From the NCBI GenBank assembly GCA_964030785.1, contig OZ034978.1, positions 14,436,453 to 14,500,452 of the forward strand: a stretch of 64,000 nt of DNA. Reading direction: 5' to 3'. The stretch's first letter is position 1; every line of letters begins with the position of its first letter. The translations under genes and the position numbers were made by a program. The notes beneath the pieces are model-generated. The model worked only from the letters and a program-made list of their open reading frames with translations. It made no database searches and had not been told where the DNA came from. Below, one piece after another: positions 11,551 through 22,365 of this stretch. Origin of the DNA: Siderastrea siderea (lineage: Eukaryota > Cnidaria > Anthozoa > Scleractinia > Rhizangiidae).

Positions 11551-12189
11551 CAAAGGACATCCTCTGGAGCATTAAACCCAGCTGTCATCCCCACCCAACC
11601 CCCACATCCAAAGTAAAAAAAAGATATTAGCTTCACTCAAGATATAAACCCACAAGAGGAACTCAACTTAGTTACGCATGTGTTTTATGTAATGAATGAC
11701 GTGCAGGTACCCAGCAAAAAGTTTAAGTCGATGACAAGAAGATGATAGTAACACAGCTGCGGGAAGATGTTGTAGCACCTTACGTTACACCGAATTCTTC
11801 ATGTCACAACTATGTGATATCATGACTGCCGGGAACTGGAAGTTGCCATGACTACATGTAACAGTTTGGCTGAACGAAACTGGACATCTGGGGTTAGAAA
11901 CCCCTAAAAAAAGACAAGAAGAAGAAGAAAGAAGAACATAGAAAGAATGTGTACCAGTATTAAAGTACTAGTCGTGGTGGTCACCATACCCTACTTGTGA
12001 TGACAGAGCTGGCTAATTCGTAAAACTTCATAGTTTGCACCTACTAAAGGGAAACTTGTGGACCTAAAAATAAAGCAGAGATCACATTTACATGCACAAA
12101 TCAATAAATCATGATAAGTCATGCATATATAAGCATAGAAATTTTGGAGGGCACACACAATTGAGAGGTGTTGGGGATAGTAATGGTGC
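11551..12189. other. Intron 3, unexplained part
   Basis: No exon is seen. Contains an A/G-rich run at 11905-11945 and otherwise ordinary intron sequence. Confidence 0.4.
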
Positions 12190-12193
12190 TTAA

Positions 12194-12589
12194 GGACAGT
12201 GCCTCCTTTTGTTACTGTGCATATGTTCTGTGCATCTCGGGATATTCAAGTTTCTTAAGGAATTTGCCCTGTAATACAACAATATTTTTGCGCCGCTTAT
12301 GACTATGTGGAAAAAGTAGAGCTTAGCAGGGGCTATCAGAATCCAAACAGAAAATTGGGGGTAACCACGCATTTTTCAGAGATAATTGAGCTTAAATCTG
12401 GAAAGAAATTGGCCATACATTTTTTTGTATTTTAGCACTTTTTTGGCATTATGGTTGCTTAATTATCTCTGAAAAAAGCGTAGTTACCGACATTTTTCTT
12501 TTTGGATTCCAATAACCCTTGCTAAGATCTGCTTTTTCCCCATAGTCATGACCTTTGCGAAAATATATCTCTATTAGGAGGCACTGTCC
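12194..12589. mobile_element. Long-TIR MITE at a TTAA site
   Basis: Flanked by TTAA at 12190-12193 and 12590-12593. The ends GGACAGTGCCTCC and GGAGGCACTGTCC are perfect inverted repeats, and weaker inverted pairing continues inward for well over 100 bp (TTTTTCAGAGATAATTGAGC against its mirror near 12455-12478). A TTAA target indicates the piggyBac or Kolobok superfamilies. No transposase. Confidence 0.78.
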
Positions 12590-12748
12590 TTAAGAGAGAT
12601 GGTCTGGGGGGGAGGGGGGTGGGGAAGGTGGTATTTAGAAAACTGGTAGCCAAGCTAAAGGGACCTCTATAATAGTAAGGGGGGCTTAAATTGAAAGGGG
12701 GCGTAATGGTGCTTCTACATTAACTTCTTTTATATGTTTTTCTTCCAG

Positions 12749-12871
12749 ATATAAATGAGTGCAGCTACAACCATGGAGGTTGTGGACAGCTGTGTATCAA
12801 TTTTCCAGGGGGGTACAACTGTTCTTGTTTACAGGGATACACCATACAGAGTGATAAGACATCTTGCAAAG
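12749..12871 (+). CDS. Exon 4: EGF-like module 2
   Basis: A 123-nt, phase 1-1 exon starting DINECSYNHGGC, a calcium-binding EGF signature, and ending with CK plus one base before a GTACTA donor. The acceptor is TTCTTCCAG. Same size and layout as exon 3, consistent with module duplication. Confidence 0.85.
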
Positions 12872-13069
12872 GTACTATTGTCAAGAAGATGTACTTGTTA
12901 GTGGTGGATTTTCAACAAAACACACAGTCATTTTTCTCAGGAGAAAAATCGCCTTGAAAGAACATTCGCTTGGTGCTGCAGGTCGAGATATGTCCAGAAA
13001 TGCATGCAACAATGAAAATAACAAATCTAACAAAGGTTCACCAAGACCTTTGCCAAAAAAAAAGAAAGT

Positions 13070-14560
13070 GGGGAAAATTGACAATTTGGCGAAATTTCCC
13101 CAAACGCCAATCTCTCATATACAGTGTATTAGGGTACAAAAAAGTGACGAATTTGATGACAACGGCAAATTTGACGAAATTTTGCGGGAGCTTAAAGTCC
13201 GTATGAATCAGCTAAGTAAAAGGGTACCACAAAAACGACGAAATTGACGATAGTGGTTAAATTGGCGACAAGAACAGATTTGACGAAATTTTACCTTACC
13301 TAACTTTCACATGAAACAGCTAAATAGAAGGGCACCAAGGAAGTGACGAATTTGACGATAATACCAAATTTGTCGAAAATGGCAGATTTGGTGATCGACG
13401 TTTCGCCATAGCGGAATTTTGGTATGATTCAGCTAAGTGAAGGGTACCACATAAGCGACAAATTTGACAATAATGGTGAATTGATGCAAATGGCAGATTT
13501 GACAAAGTTTTGCCAGAGGGGAAATTTCATAAAAATCAGCTTAGTAGAATAGTATCAAGAAAGCAGCAAATTTGACAAGAACAGCGAAATTGGCGAATTG
13601 GCGAAAATGACTTATTTAACGAAATTTCACATGAAACGGCTAAATAGAAGGGTACCAAGGAAGTGACAAATTTGGCGATAGTGACAAATTTGTCGAAAAA
13701 TATTTATTTAGCTTCGCCTAACAAGAAAACAACACATAATTATACATAAAAATTATTAGGCAGGGAGACCACTACAGCCTAGCCAATTATAGTGGATCCT
13801 ACGTTAAATAAAATATATAACTAATGACTAAAGCTACTAATAGATAAAAAAAAAAGAGGGCAGTTCAAATTGCTAAAAGCAGCAAGACGGCGGGCTCAGG
13901 AGAGTCTTCGCTGTGTTGCACTTGGGACAGATTGTTCTCCATGCAGGTTCTGATGTCGTCAGCGTCGTACAATGGGTTAATGGCAGAATTGATGACATTT
14001 CGCCATGGTTGAAAGTTTGTATGAATCTGCTAAGAAGAACTGTTCTAGGAAAGCAACAAATTCATCGATAATGGTGAAATTGACGTAAATGGCAGATTTG
14101 ACGAAATTTCGCCAAAGCTGATATTCTGTATGAGCCACAGTTAAGTAAAAAAATCCACAGAAGGGACAAGTGCGATGAAAAAGACGAATGTAAGGAAAAT
14201 GGCAGGTTTGACGATATTTTTGCAGAGCGGTACCAGGAAACTTTCACCATGGCAGAAATTTCATATGAAACAGCTAAACAGAAGGGTACCACGGAAGCGA
14301 CGAACATCACGATAGCGGCAAATTTGACGAAAATTGCGCCCAAGCTGAAAAAATGTCGTCTGCATCAGCGAAATAGAAGGGTACCAAAAAAGCTAGAAAT
14401 ACAACGATAGTAGCGAATTTGACGAAAATGGCACATTTGACGAAAATTCAGCCCAAGCCGAACTTTCATATAAATCAGCTAAGTAAAAGGGTACTACAAA
14501 AGCGACAAATTAGACAATTGGCGAATTTGCAGAAATGGTATTCCTTGAATGAAATTTGGC
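13070..14560. repeat. Degenerate satellite array, unit about 105-130 bp, inside intron 4
   Basis: About ten diverged units share GGGTACCA(C/A)(A/G), then AAGCGACAAATTTGACGATA, then GGCAGATTTGACGAAATTT, then CAGCTAAGTAGAA. Unit starts are near 13221, 13331, 13441, 13549, 13651, 14040, 14150, 14283, 14380 and 14490. A foreign block at 13700-13980 splits the array. The apparent open frames here come from the repeat and are not genes. Confidence 0.75.
13700..13980 (-). mobile_element. Insertion inside the satellite array, possibly a LINE 3' fragment
   Basis: A block lacking the satellite motif interrupts the array. It starts with TTATTTAGCTTCGCC and A/T-rich sequence and continues into GC-richer sequence (GGCGGGCTCAGGAGAGTC), as expected for the 3' end of an inverted, truncated retroposon. 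The family is not identified. Confidence 0.35.
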
Positions 14561-14914
14561 CTTTTTGACTTGTCCCAATAACTCAAACCGGTATGAATGG
14601 AAGGGATGTTTTGTCCCCACAAGTTATGGGGATGTCCCATCATGTGGACTGTTCATGCAATTTACGGTCTGTGCAACCAAATAAAATAATAAACCAATCA
14701 AAGAACAAATCTGACTTTCCCGGTAACAATTCCCCTGACGTGTACTCTCAGGGGACTAACGACGTGGCAGTAAAAGCTTACTGTATGTTAAGTCCTTGCA
14801 ACCACTTCCCTCGTCTACATTTAAACCTTATTGACCACTAAACTTGTGTTCTCGTGTGTGCTGACCTTAAAGAACGAAACTACAAGTATCGACTTTCATT
14901 TTTTTTCTATTTAG

Positions 14915-15076
14915 ATGCAGATGAGTGTCGCATAGATCATGGAGGCTGTGAATTTAGCTGCAACAACACAGAGGCCTCGTACTTTTGCTCATGTCGCTCT
15001 GGCTACACACTGGCAGCAGACAAACACTCCTGTTTGGACATCAATGAGTGTCAGACACACGCCCACCAGTGCCCAG
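14915..15076 (+). CDS. Exon 5: EGF-like module 3 and first part of module 4
   Basis: A 162-nt, phase 1-1 exon. Module 3 starts DADECRIDHGGC. Module 4 starts DINECQTHAHQC and is completed by exon 6, so here the intron splits an EGF module. Borders are TATTTAG and GTAAAT. Confidence 0.85.
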
Positions 15077-16193
15077 GTAAATACAGCATTTGTAAGGGAT
15101 CCCCACCCATGTCCAGGTTTGGCTCTGGTGTATTCTCTGACACTGCCTATCCGTGAGTAAGTAACGGGATGTTAGTACTATTATTTTATTGCTGCCTAAT
15201 GGCAAAGCTGCTAATGGGAAGTGTTGACTGCGTGGCGGTAAACATGGCCAACCTTGAAGCTAGCTTCTGTTTCCTGAAGCAACAATGAGTGTCATTACTC
15301 CCCGTCCCCAAACGGTGATCCAGTCCATCTCAGTTTTAAATTGACCACCGTAAGGAATGTGACGTTTGAAGCATAAGCCCCTCTCCAGAGCAATTCTTTG
15401 GGACAAGGGGCTGGTCAATTTACCTTTTCATCTCAGATGATACACTGTACATCAAATTTTTCGTGTTTCATTTCCCCACTGATGCAGCACTGTTGTTTGT
15501 TTAGATACTTGCTCCTTTACTCATCCCAAGTTTACTCCAGCATTTTTCCGTATTTTGCCAGTTTTAGGGCCAATTTAGACGGTACGATTTTTGCTTACAA
15601 ATGTAGTATGCGACTTGCCCACGTCATGCCTACGACACGAATCGTGTCGTCTAAATCAGACTTACAACATCTTCACGATAGTCGCACACAACACGAAAAA
15701 TGTCGTAGGACTTTGAAACATGCTAAAACCTTCGGACAGTCGTAGCCACAATCAAAATGTTAGAATGACGAGTTGTCTACGATCTTTGCTTGACGTTAGC
15801 AGCACGCGCTACAAAAGTCGCATAGAACAGTCGTAAGCAAAAATCGTACCGTCTAAATGGGCCCTTAAACCCATTTATACACCTGAGCGGAGAGAGACAG
15901 TGTTCGAGATAGAGATACCTGTAAAGTTCTTGTCAACGGACTATCGACATTCAAATCAATAGTGTGACATGGAATTGTTTAAACCCTATTTTTTTCCCCA
16001 TGTACAGTTCATGCTAATCACTAGATGACCATTCCCACAATTCTCGATGCCTGACTAACTGCCTTGTCTTACAGCACCAAAAAAAAAGAAGAAATAATGC
16101 AACGTGATACATGAACAATAACTGCGAAAAACTTCAGGTCTGCATGAGTTGCATACTGTAATACTAACATGCGAAGGTCTTTTCTTGTTTCAG
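15077..16193. other. Intron 5
   Basis: Apart from the MITE at 15565-15866, I see no exon or structured element. Confidence 0.45.
15565..15866. mobile_element. MITE with about 35-bp TIRs in intron 5
   Basis: The left end TAGGGCCAATTTAGACGGTA and the right end TACCGTCTAAATGGGCCCTTA are inverted copies, with pairing continuing through CGATTTTTGCTTAC. The interior is rich in CGAC(A/T)(A/C)GA motifs and non-coding. The target duplication is uncertain. Confidence 0.7.
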
Positions 16194-16596
16194 ATCAATG
16201 TGAAAACACTCCAGGTTCTTACAGATGTCTGTGCATCTCTGGACTCACCTACAATCCTGTTACCAAAACATGCGACGACATAAACGAGTGCGTAACCGGC
16301 CAGCATTCCTGCCAACAGCTCTGTGTCAACACAAAAGGCAGCTTTCACTGTGAATGCAATCCGGGCTTCCAGCTAAACAGCGATCAAATGACGTGTACAG
16401 ATATTGATGAATGCAGCCAATCAAATCACTCCTGTCAGCATCGTTGTGTGAATACAGTTGGTTCGTATGTGTGCAGCTGTCATGTTGGGTATGGTCTGAC
16501 AGATGACAGGCGAACATGTGACTTGGTGGATTGTGGAAGGCCTGAAGGAATTGCGGGAATTTTGGTGAAGTGTGATGGGACTCCTGAAGAGTACAG
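16194..16596 (+). CDS. Exon 6: EGF modules 4-6 and start of sushi domain
   Basis: Completes EGF module 4 (DQCENTPGSYRC...), then encodes two calcium-binding EGF modules beginning DINECVTGQHSC and DIDECSQSNHSC, each with the consensus for Asn hydroxylation and an aromatic residue after the fourth cysteine. It then opens a sushi/CCP module (DCGRPEG). It ends in phase 2 before a GTTAGC donor and joins the exon at 17514 in frame. Confidence 0.87.
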
Positions 16597-17513
16597 GTTA
16601 GCTCAATAAACCGTTTTGAATTTCCAAGATAGAAAAAAGTTCTTTCACGAGAGCTACTTGGAAGAAAATATTATAGTACAGAAATTATCTCTCAGCACGA
16701 GTCTCCCGGCCTGTAGCTCAGTGGTCAGAATGCCCGACAGTTGTACGGGAGGTCATGGGTTCGATTCCCTTTGAGGATCAGATCTTTTTCTTTGTCCCAC
16801 GCTCGGGACAAACTGAACGTTACGACATTCCCACCAAAAAATAATAGTAATCATTCTTAATGAATTGTCGTTGGTAATTGCCAGTTGCCGTTTTTTTTGT
16901 GAACTAGCTTCTTAGAGGGATGTTTCGCTTAATAACTAAATAACTCTTAGAATAAAAGATTAAGTTTAACTTTGACAATTTTCAGACCGTTTTCTTTCGG
17001 CGTTTTTCGTCGCATTTCGATTTCTGGTTACTGAAACTAAGTAAAACAGACTACTGGTCAGTCATTATAACACGAGTAAACTGATTAGTAATTTATTGGT
17101 TGTATTAGTGTAGCATATGATCACGTATAATACCTGGCGGACTAAAGAATGCATAGCCATTCAAGTGAAAACTTCTAATTCTTAATGAGCCATCAGCAAT
17201 TCTTTTAGATGACAAATGTGGTAGCAAGGAAAGCAGCAGTTTTGACTTGTATAGTATTATACTTTCATTTGCCCTAGTGGTACGATACAATTCGTTGCTC
17301 AATACATGTGAATCTTGATTCAAAAGCCTCAGTCTGTTACCAAATTTATAGTTTAGACATTTTAATGTTCCTGTGCCCCCTTTTGTACGGACTTTGATAT
17401 TTCTGCACGTTTAGGTTTGTCCGAAATTTGAACGTCCGAAAATTTTCCAGGGTAAAGTAGCCAGCTGATTAACCAGTTTGAAAACTATAGACTTCTTCAA
17501 TTCCTGTTTACAG
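16597..17513. other. Intron 6
   Basis: Holds the SINE at 16709-16860. The remaining sequence shows no exon. Confidence 0.45.
16709..16860 (+). mobile_element. tRNA-derived SINE in intron 6
   Basis: An A box (TAGCTCAGTGGT, 16714-16725) and a B box (GGTTCGATTCC, 16758-16768) sit at pol III spacing and resemble a tRNA. The acceptor stem ends do not pair and the sequence runs on into a non-tRNA tail (TTTTTCTTTGTCCCACGCTC). That is the structure of a tRNA-derived SINE; the 3' border is approximate. Confidence 0.65.
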
Positions 17514-17950
17514 GTATGGTAAAGTTTGCACTCTCACTTGTACCAAGGGATTTCTGATTGGCTCAAGCGTAATCACGTGTCAATCATCAGGCCAGTGGAG
17601 TATTATCACAGCGCAGTGCACAGATCAAGTCCCAGGCTCCAACAGCCCACCTCTCGCTATCCTGCTCTCATCATCTTTCGTTCCTGAAAACTCACCCCCT
17701 AACACTGTTGTGGGCAGACTGGCCACGGTTGACGATGACGAAGATCAGTTCTTTATTTATTCGTTGATCGATGGAGCTGGTGTGTTTGGTGTGGACAATG
17801 GTGCTGGGACGTTGGTTGTTGCTGGGAAGTTGGATTATGAAAGACAGTCAGTATATACAGTGCGTCTTGTATCTACAGACAGTGGTGTGCCACAGTTGTC
17901 CGTCACTCGGAACCTGACTGTGCATGTTACAGATGTTAACGAACCACCAA
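17514..17950 (+). CDS. Exon 7: rest of sushi domain and cadherin repeat 1
   Basis: Residues up to AQCTDQ finish the sushi module with its remaining cysteines and the tryptophan of GQWSI. Then comes a cadherin repeat with PENSPPNTVVG, LDYERQ and DVNEPP motifs, all used for calcium binding between repeats. Phase 2 in and phase 1 out (GTGAGT donor). The exon joins the complement-type and cadherin parts inside one reading frame, which ties the two halves of the gene together without relying on splicing. Confidence 0.88.
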
Positions 17951-18606
17951 GTGAGTCACTGATTCGATTTAAGAAGTTTACTTGCTTGTTTTTAGCAGTT
18001 CTCACTTCTCGTATAATTGCCTTCCTGTGTAGAATGTCTCAATGGCATTAGCCGTGAACTCGACGTAAACCGTCAATGGCCTAAAATTATCCCTTTTTTT
18101 CTTTTCTGCAACTAGGTACATGTACTACTGTAAAGAAATAACCACACAAATATCACTTACCAGTTACCAATAAGCAAACGCTGGCGATAAGTGAACTTAA
18201 GTACGTTTGTGTTAAAAAGTATTGTTACATGTTTGTATTTTGTTAAATTTACAAGGTAGTTGCCTCTTTTCAGTTTGGTGGCATTTTGATACCCTTAAAT
18301 TACCGGAATGGTTCCAATTAAATCCAACAAAAAACCCTTCTTCATTTTCAAATTTCAAGAATTTGATCTCGTAAAATAATTGCGCAGTTCCCAGGAAAAA
18401 AAACGTATCTTAAACGGAAAGTACAAAACCAAAAGAATCACACCGTACTGAAGGTGCCAGGTCATGCTTAGGAACTCGTGATTAGGCTAAGTAAACGGTT
18501 GGTTTAATTTTGCTTGTGATTGCTGAGACTTTCTACTTTCAAGCGTCACCCTAAAGCTCTAAAAAACATTCTGTAGTGAATTCCCAGGTGCAAAATGTCC
18601 TGTGAC

Positions 18607-18982
18607 AGCCCTGACCAAACGGAGTCGCAAGTCAACGAAAGTTAGGAAATGTGAACTTGCGAACACAAACTTGCGATGGGTGGCCAAATGGACTCGGAAG
18701 TAGACGCAAGTTCAACGCAAGTAGCAAGAAAGCCATTTCAGTGCTGCCTTGCACGCGCAGCCGTACAAAGCAAAACAATAACGAGATCAACTTGCGACGA
18801 CTTGCGTTGGGTGTCCAAACGTTGAAAACGTGCGTTCGCTTACGTGCAAATTTGAGCTCGATTAAAGTGAACGCAAGTCATCGCAAGCCATCGCAAGGAC
18901 ACGCAAGTTATGGCCAACCGGAGTCACAAGTTAACGCAAGTTTTCTACTTGCCATAACGTGCGACTCCGTTTGGCCAGGGCT
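18607..18982. mobile_element. TIR MITE in intron 7
   Basis: AGCCCTGACCAAACGGAGTC at the left mirrors GACTCCGTTTGGCCAGGGCT at the right. The body repeats TTGCG(A/T) and CGCAAGT motifs in both directions and is non-coding. No clear target duplication is seen. Confidence 0.7.
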
Positions 18983-19002
18983 TTAGCGAGGAACCACTCC
19001 TA

Positions 19003-19131
19003 TAGACTGCGAGCAGTCGTTATTTTTTCAGGGATTACTAGAGCGCGCGCGAAAAAACTGCTCGCTCCCCGATATTTTGCGCGCGCTCTAGTATCCCTGA
19101 AAAAAAAAAAATAATGACTGCTCACAGTCTA
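19003..19131. mobile_element. Short palindromic MITE in intron 7
   Basis: TAGACTGCGAGCAGTCGTTA at the left pairs with TGACTGCTCACAGTCTA at the right, and TCAGGGATTACTAGAGCGCG pairs with CGCGCTCTAGTATCCCTGA. The outer TAGACTGC(G/T)AGCAGTC resembles the TIR of the element at 5325-5853, so the two may be one family. Confidence 0.7.
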
Positions 19132-19335
19132 CCGTTCCTGTGGATAGCAGTTTCTTAGTTGAATTCCGCTGGCTGTGAAGAGACTTTGTGATGAATTCAA
19201 AGTAAGACAGCCTTTGAAAACTGCACAAGCTCCAATGGTCAATAAATTTTGTAAATCAAAGAAGGACAAGTAAAAACCTGTTAGGTGTCTTGTCCCCATA
19301 TCTTGAGTAGGTACATTTTCTCTCTCTTTTTACAG

Positions 19336-21119
19336 GTCCACCGTCCATATCCTCATCATTTGTGTACGAGAACGCATCTCTTGGAACTGTAATTGGTGTC
19401 ATTAACTCCTCAGATGTTGACTCAGGTCAAGAAGTTATTTATTCTCTGCTCGCCAATGCTGGTGACAGAGTTCGGATCGGTGGTCAAGAACTGCGGCTTC
19501 ATTCGAAACTAAACTACGAAGAAACATCAAGCTTTAGTGTAACAGTGGAAGCTAAGGATGATGGTTCTCCCAGACTTGCCAGTGTATCCGTATTAAACAT
19601 CACAGTTATGGACTGTAATGATCCTCCGACCAGGATCATTTTTCGCGGAGGCTTAATCCCTGAGTACACTAAGCATAGTCCTGAGGGAACCTTCAACGGT
19701 TCCGTCGTTGGAAATTTCACGACAGTGGACCAGGATGTCGGTCAGACTCACGTGTATTCAATCATCGGAGGTAGCAAACTGTTCGCCATCAACGACTCCT
19801 CGCTATTGGTCACCTGGGCTGAGAAATTAGACTTCGAATCACGTGATCTATGGACACTGCGCGTGCGCTCTACGGATCCCATGGGTAGCAGTGTGACCTC
19901 ATTGATTGAAGTTCGCCTTCTTGACGTCAATGAAGGTCCAAGCAGTATTCTCTTGTCTGCGGATTTCTTCCTCGAGCATGCGCCGTTAAATACCGTGATT
20001 GGTTCTTTGAGTGCGCGGGATCCGGACCGTCACGATAACCACACGTTCGCGCTGGTATCCAATCCAAACGGTGTCTTCTCGATTGACGGCAAAACTTTAA
20101 AAGTCTCCACAGACGTTGATTACGAAAGAACAGCAAATCCATTCACAGTTCGTTTGAGAACCACTGATAGTGCTGGGCTTTCGTTTGAACAAAACTTTAA
20201 TATAACAGTTCTCGACAAGAATGAGCCACCAACCAACGTTATTATTCGCCCCATAAGACCTTGCGTTTCTTCATCCGGGATATGTGTGGAAGAGAATCGA
20301 TAACTCGGTTACCGAGTAGCTGACGTGACAATGGAAGACCCGGATCAAGACGATTCTGGAAACTGTGATGTCGTTAGCGACGATATCTTTAAAATTAAAA
20401 ACGAGGCTTTGCTGGTTAACGGGGATATAAACTACGAGGCGCTTGATAGCTCGCGTCTGATTAAAGTTGAGATCAGATGCAGAGATAAAGGAGGGCTTAG
20501 TATTCAGAAGAGCTTTAATGTCAGTGTCCTTGACGCTAACGATGCTCCTAGCGCAGTTTACTTGTCGCACCAAATTGTGAGCTGTAATGCCTCCGTAGGG
20601 AGTCTTGTGGGGACATTTATTGTTGTCGATGAAGATCAGAAGGACTCCCATGTCTGCTATCTTCTGGATCCCCGCAGCTTGTTCCAGGTCAGCGGTCTTC
20701 AGCTTATTGTTAAAAAACCGCTGACAAACGCAACGTCGTCTTGCCATCCTATCGACGTGTTTTGCAGCGATGGAAAAGCCATTCTCTTTCCAACCGTGCT
20801 TTATATCGAAGTGAGAAGCAACCTTTTGCTATCACGGGTTAACATCTCGTTGAATTCTACTCACGTGAATGAAAACGAGCCCGCGGGTAGTGTCGTTGGG
20901 CGCGTCACAGCCAAGACTTTTGATTTAAACAATTCGTTAGTCATTCAGTTTGATGATGATGCCAATGGAACTTTTGCTTTGGTCAGCGGATATGCTTTGA
21001 ATTCTAGAGATCTAGTGACAACACGGCCGCTGGACTACGAGCAGGAGAATGAGTACAAAGTTATTATCCGCGTGTATGGCAGTGGAGGGGCCACTAATTT
21101 TGAAGTGTTCAGTATTCAA
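19336..21119 (+). CDS. Exon 8: cadherin repeats 2-7, interrupted by an in-frame TAA
   Basis: A very long exon (1784 nt, phase 1 in, phase 0 out) with tandem cadherin repeats. Repeats 2-4 have good LNYE/LDFE/VDYE and D(C/V)N(D/E)(P/G)P or DKNEPP motifs. Repeats 5-7 are less regular (DANDAPS, LDYEQENEY). At 20301-20303 the frame reads TAA, immediately after CVEENR. The same frame then continues open for more than 260 codons with cadherin sequence (ADVTMEDPDQD). Either this copy is a recent pseudogene or null allele, or the base is an assembly error. Confidence 0.85.
20301..20303 (+). other. In-frame stop inside cadherin repeat 5
   Basis: A TAA splits an otherwise open exon between the conserved VEEN and the following G-x-x-V-x-x-V of a cadherin repeat, a position that is normally variable. 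No splice pair around it would keep the repeat intact. Confidence 0.85.
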
Positions 21120-21250
21120 GTAAGAACCTTTTTGGAAAACAGACTTTTTCTGCCCCACGTTGTTCCACCTCGCATTTTTCTGTACCTTTTTAGTAATAAT
21201 TTATACTTTATTTATTGAGAAAACCTTTTCCGCTTGCTGTCTTTTTGTAG

Positions 21251-21409
21251 GTGATTGACGTGTATGAACCTCCGGAACATCTGGTACTTCATCATAATCA
21301 CGTCACTGAGGGCCTTGCTGGTGCACTGGTGGGTGTGATTACTCTGAAGGACCCTCAGCTGAGCCCCCTGTCTATTCAGCTCCTGTGTGACCCTGGCTCT
21401 GCTTTTGAG
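21251..21409 (+). CDS. Exon 9: end of cadherin repeat 7 and start of repeat 8
   Basis: A 159-nt, phase 0-0 exon between TTTTTGTAG and a GTAAAA donor. It begins VIDVYEPPEHL, the end motif of one repeat, followed by VTEGLAGALVGVITLKD, the start of another. Later exons were not securely found, because two LINE fragments occupy the next intron. Confidence 0.8.
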
Positions 21410-22362
21410 GTAAAAACAACATGCGTGCGTAATAACGTTAGAGAACAATTTTCAATTGAGTGCCGTAAAGCCATAAATAAAGGTATCGCTCTGGCCAGTT
21501 ACAACAGACCAAAACACCACGATGAACCAAAATGACTCGAAACATAAACCTGTCATCTTGAGTACCTGTCTATGTAGTATTTTTGGGACGTTTTTTAATG
21601 CTGTTATCTTATTCTGCTGTTCACGATTTTTTTTTAAATCCAACGTGGAGCAAGTTTGATCCTACACGGTTATTGCAGTGGTTTTCTAAACCTTAAAGCA
21701 TGGAGTCAAGTGTGGGGATACGCGTACAAACACATCACGATTGATTAAAAAGTGGTATAATTTGTTTATCAAAACAGAGTCTAGTAAAGCAAATCCAAAG
21801 CAAACGCGAATTACTTTGGACACTTAATTAAAAACTGCTCTATAAACCGGTGTTATGCATTAGATGAAAGGCAGGAAAACGAGGCGAATGGGATTGTAAT
21901 TCGTTGTAATTTAGTTGTCGATTCATTCGCCACGTTTACATGTACTTCTGTGACCGTTGTTGGCGTGCGTGTTGTGTTCGCCCTTGTTATGCGAATATGA
22001 CCTATGAACCTATGACCATCTTCGTCACCATCAGTACATTTTCTGATGAGGGCGATTTGTGCTCAGAATCAATGACGACGTCTTTGTCAGGGAGATTGCC
22101 TTGACAGCTTCCTTGCGTGGCGTTGATATACAGTTGTAAAATCCTTGCTTGAGTAAAACTACTTTGTACCTCTTCAGCTTGGTTGAGAGGATTAGCCCTT
22201 CACGACACAGACTAACGATACCTTACAAACGTAGCCTGGAACTTGCCTTTCTAGGGTAGTTTTGTTGTCGATAAGAACGAGATATAGTACAGCAGCCTGC
22301 TGGGTCGTATGATTGTTCGTTGTCGGTGTAACCTGATGATCGTAGTAAGAGTGTGAGGGCTC
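21410..22362. other. Intron sequence, no exon seen
   Basis: No exon or structured repeat that I can support lies before the LINE fragment. Confidence 0.4.
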
Positions 22363-22365
22363 GTG

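Larger units (their letters stand above)
17951..19335. other. Intron 7
   Basis: Carries the TIR elements at 18607-18982 and 19003-19131. The remaining sequence, including 17951-18600, shows no exon. Confidence 0.45.
8398..21409 (+). other. Gene model: LDLR class B propeller, EGF, sushi and cadherin protein (partial, with an internal stop)
   Basis: Nine exons (8413-8470, 9437-10276, 10913-11035, 12749-12871, 14915-15076, 16194-16596, 17514-17950, 19336-21119, 21251-21409) have good GT/AG borders and matching phases (1,1,1,1,1,2,1,0). They form one chain of 1363 codons. Order: signal peptide, five YWTD blades visible, six EGF modules, one sushi module, seven complete cadherin repeats and part of an eighth. 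The 3' part is not resolved and no transmembrane segment is seen. Codon 1038 is TAA (20301). Family knowledge suggests a surface or matrix protein in adhesion or ligand binding. The combination does not match any standard LRP, nidogen or FAT protein I know. Confidence 0.7.

Noticed and set aside
12864..14343. Open frames in the satellite region
   Set aside because: They arise from the repeated GACGAAATTT-type motif and vary between units.
16709..16782. tRNA gene
   Set aside because: A and B boxes are present, but the acceptor stem does not pair and the sequence continues into a SINE-like tail.
20290..20325. A mini-intron removing the TAA in the cadherin exon
   Set aside because: No GT/AG pair around it keeps the frame and the cadherin repeat spacing; the frame is the same on both sides.
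19514..20747. Minus-strand open frames over the cadherin exon
   Set aside because: Antisense shadows of the cadherin coding frame.
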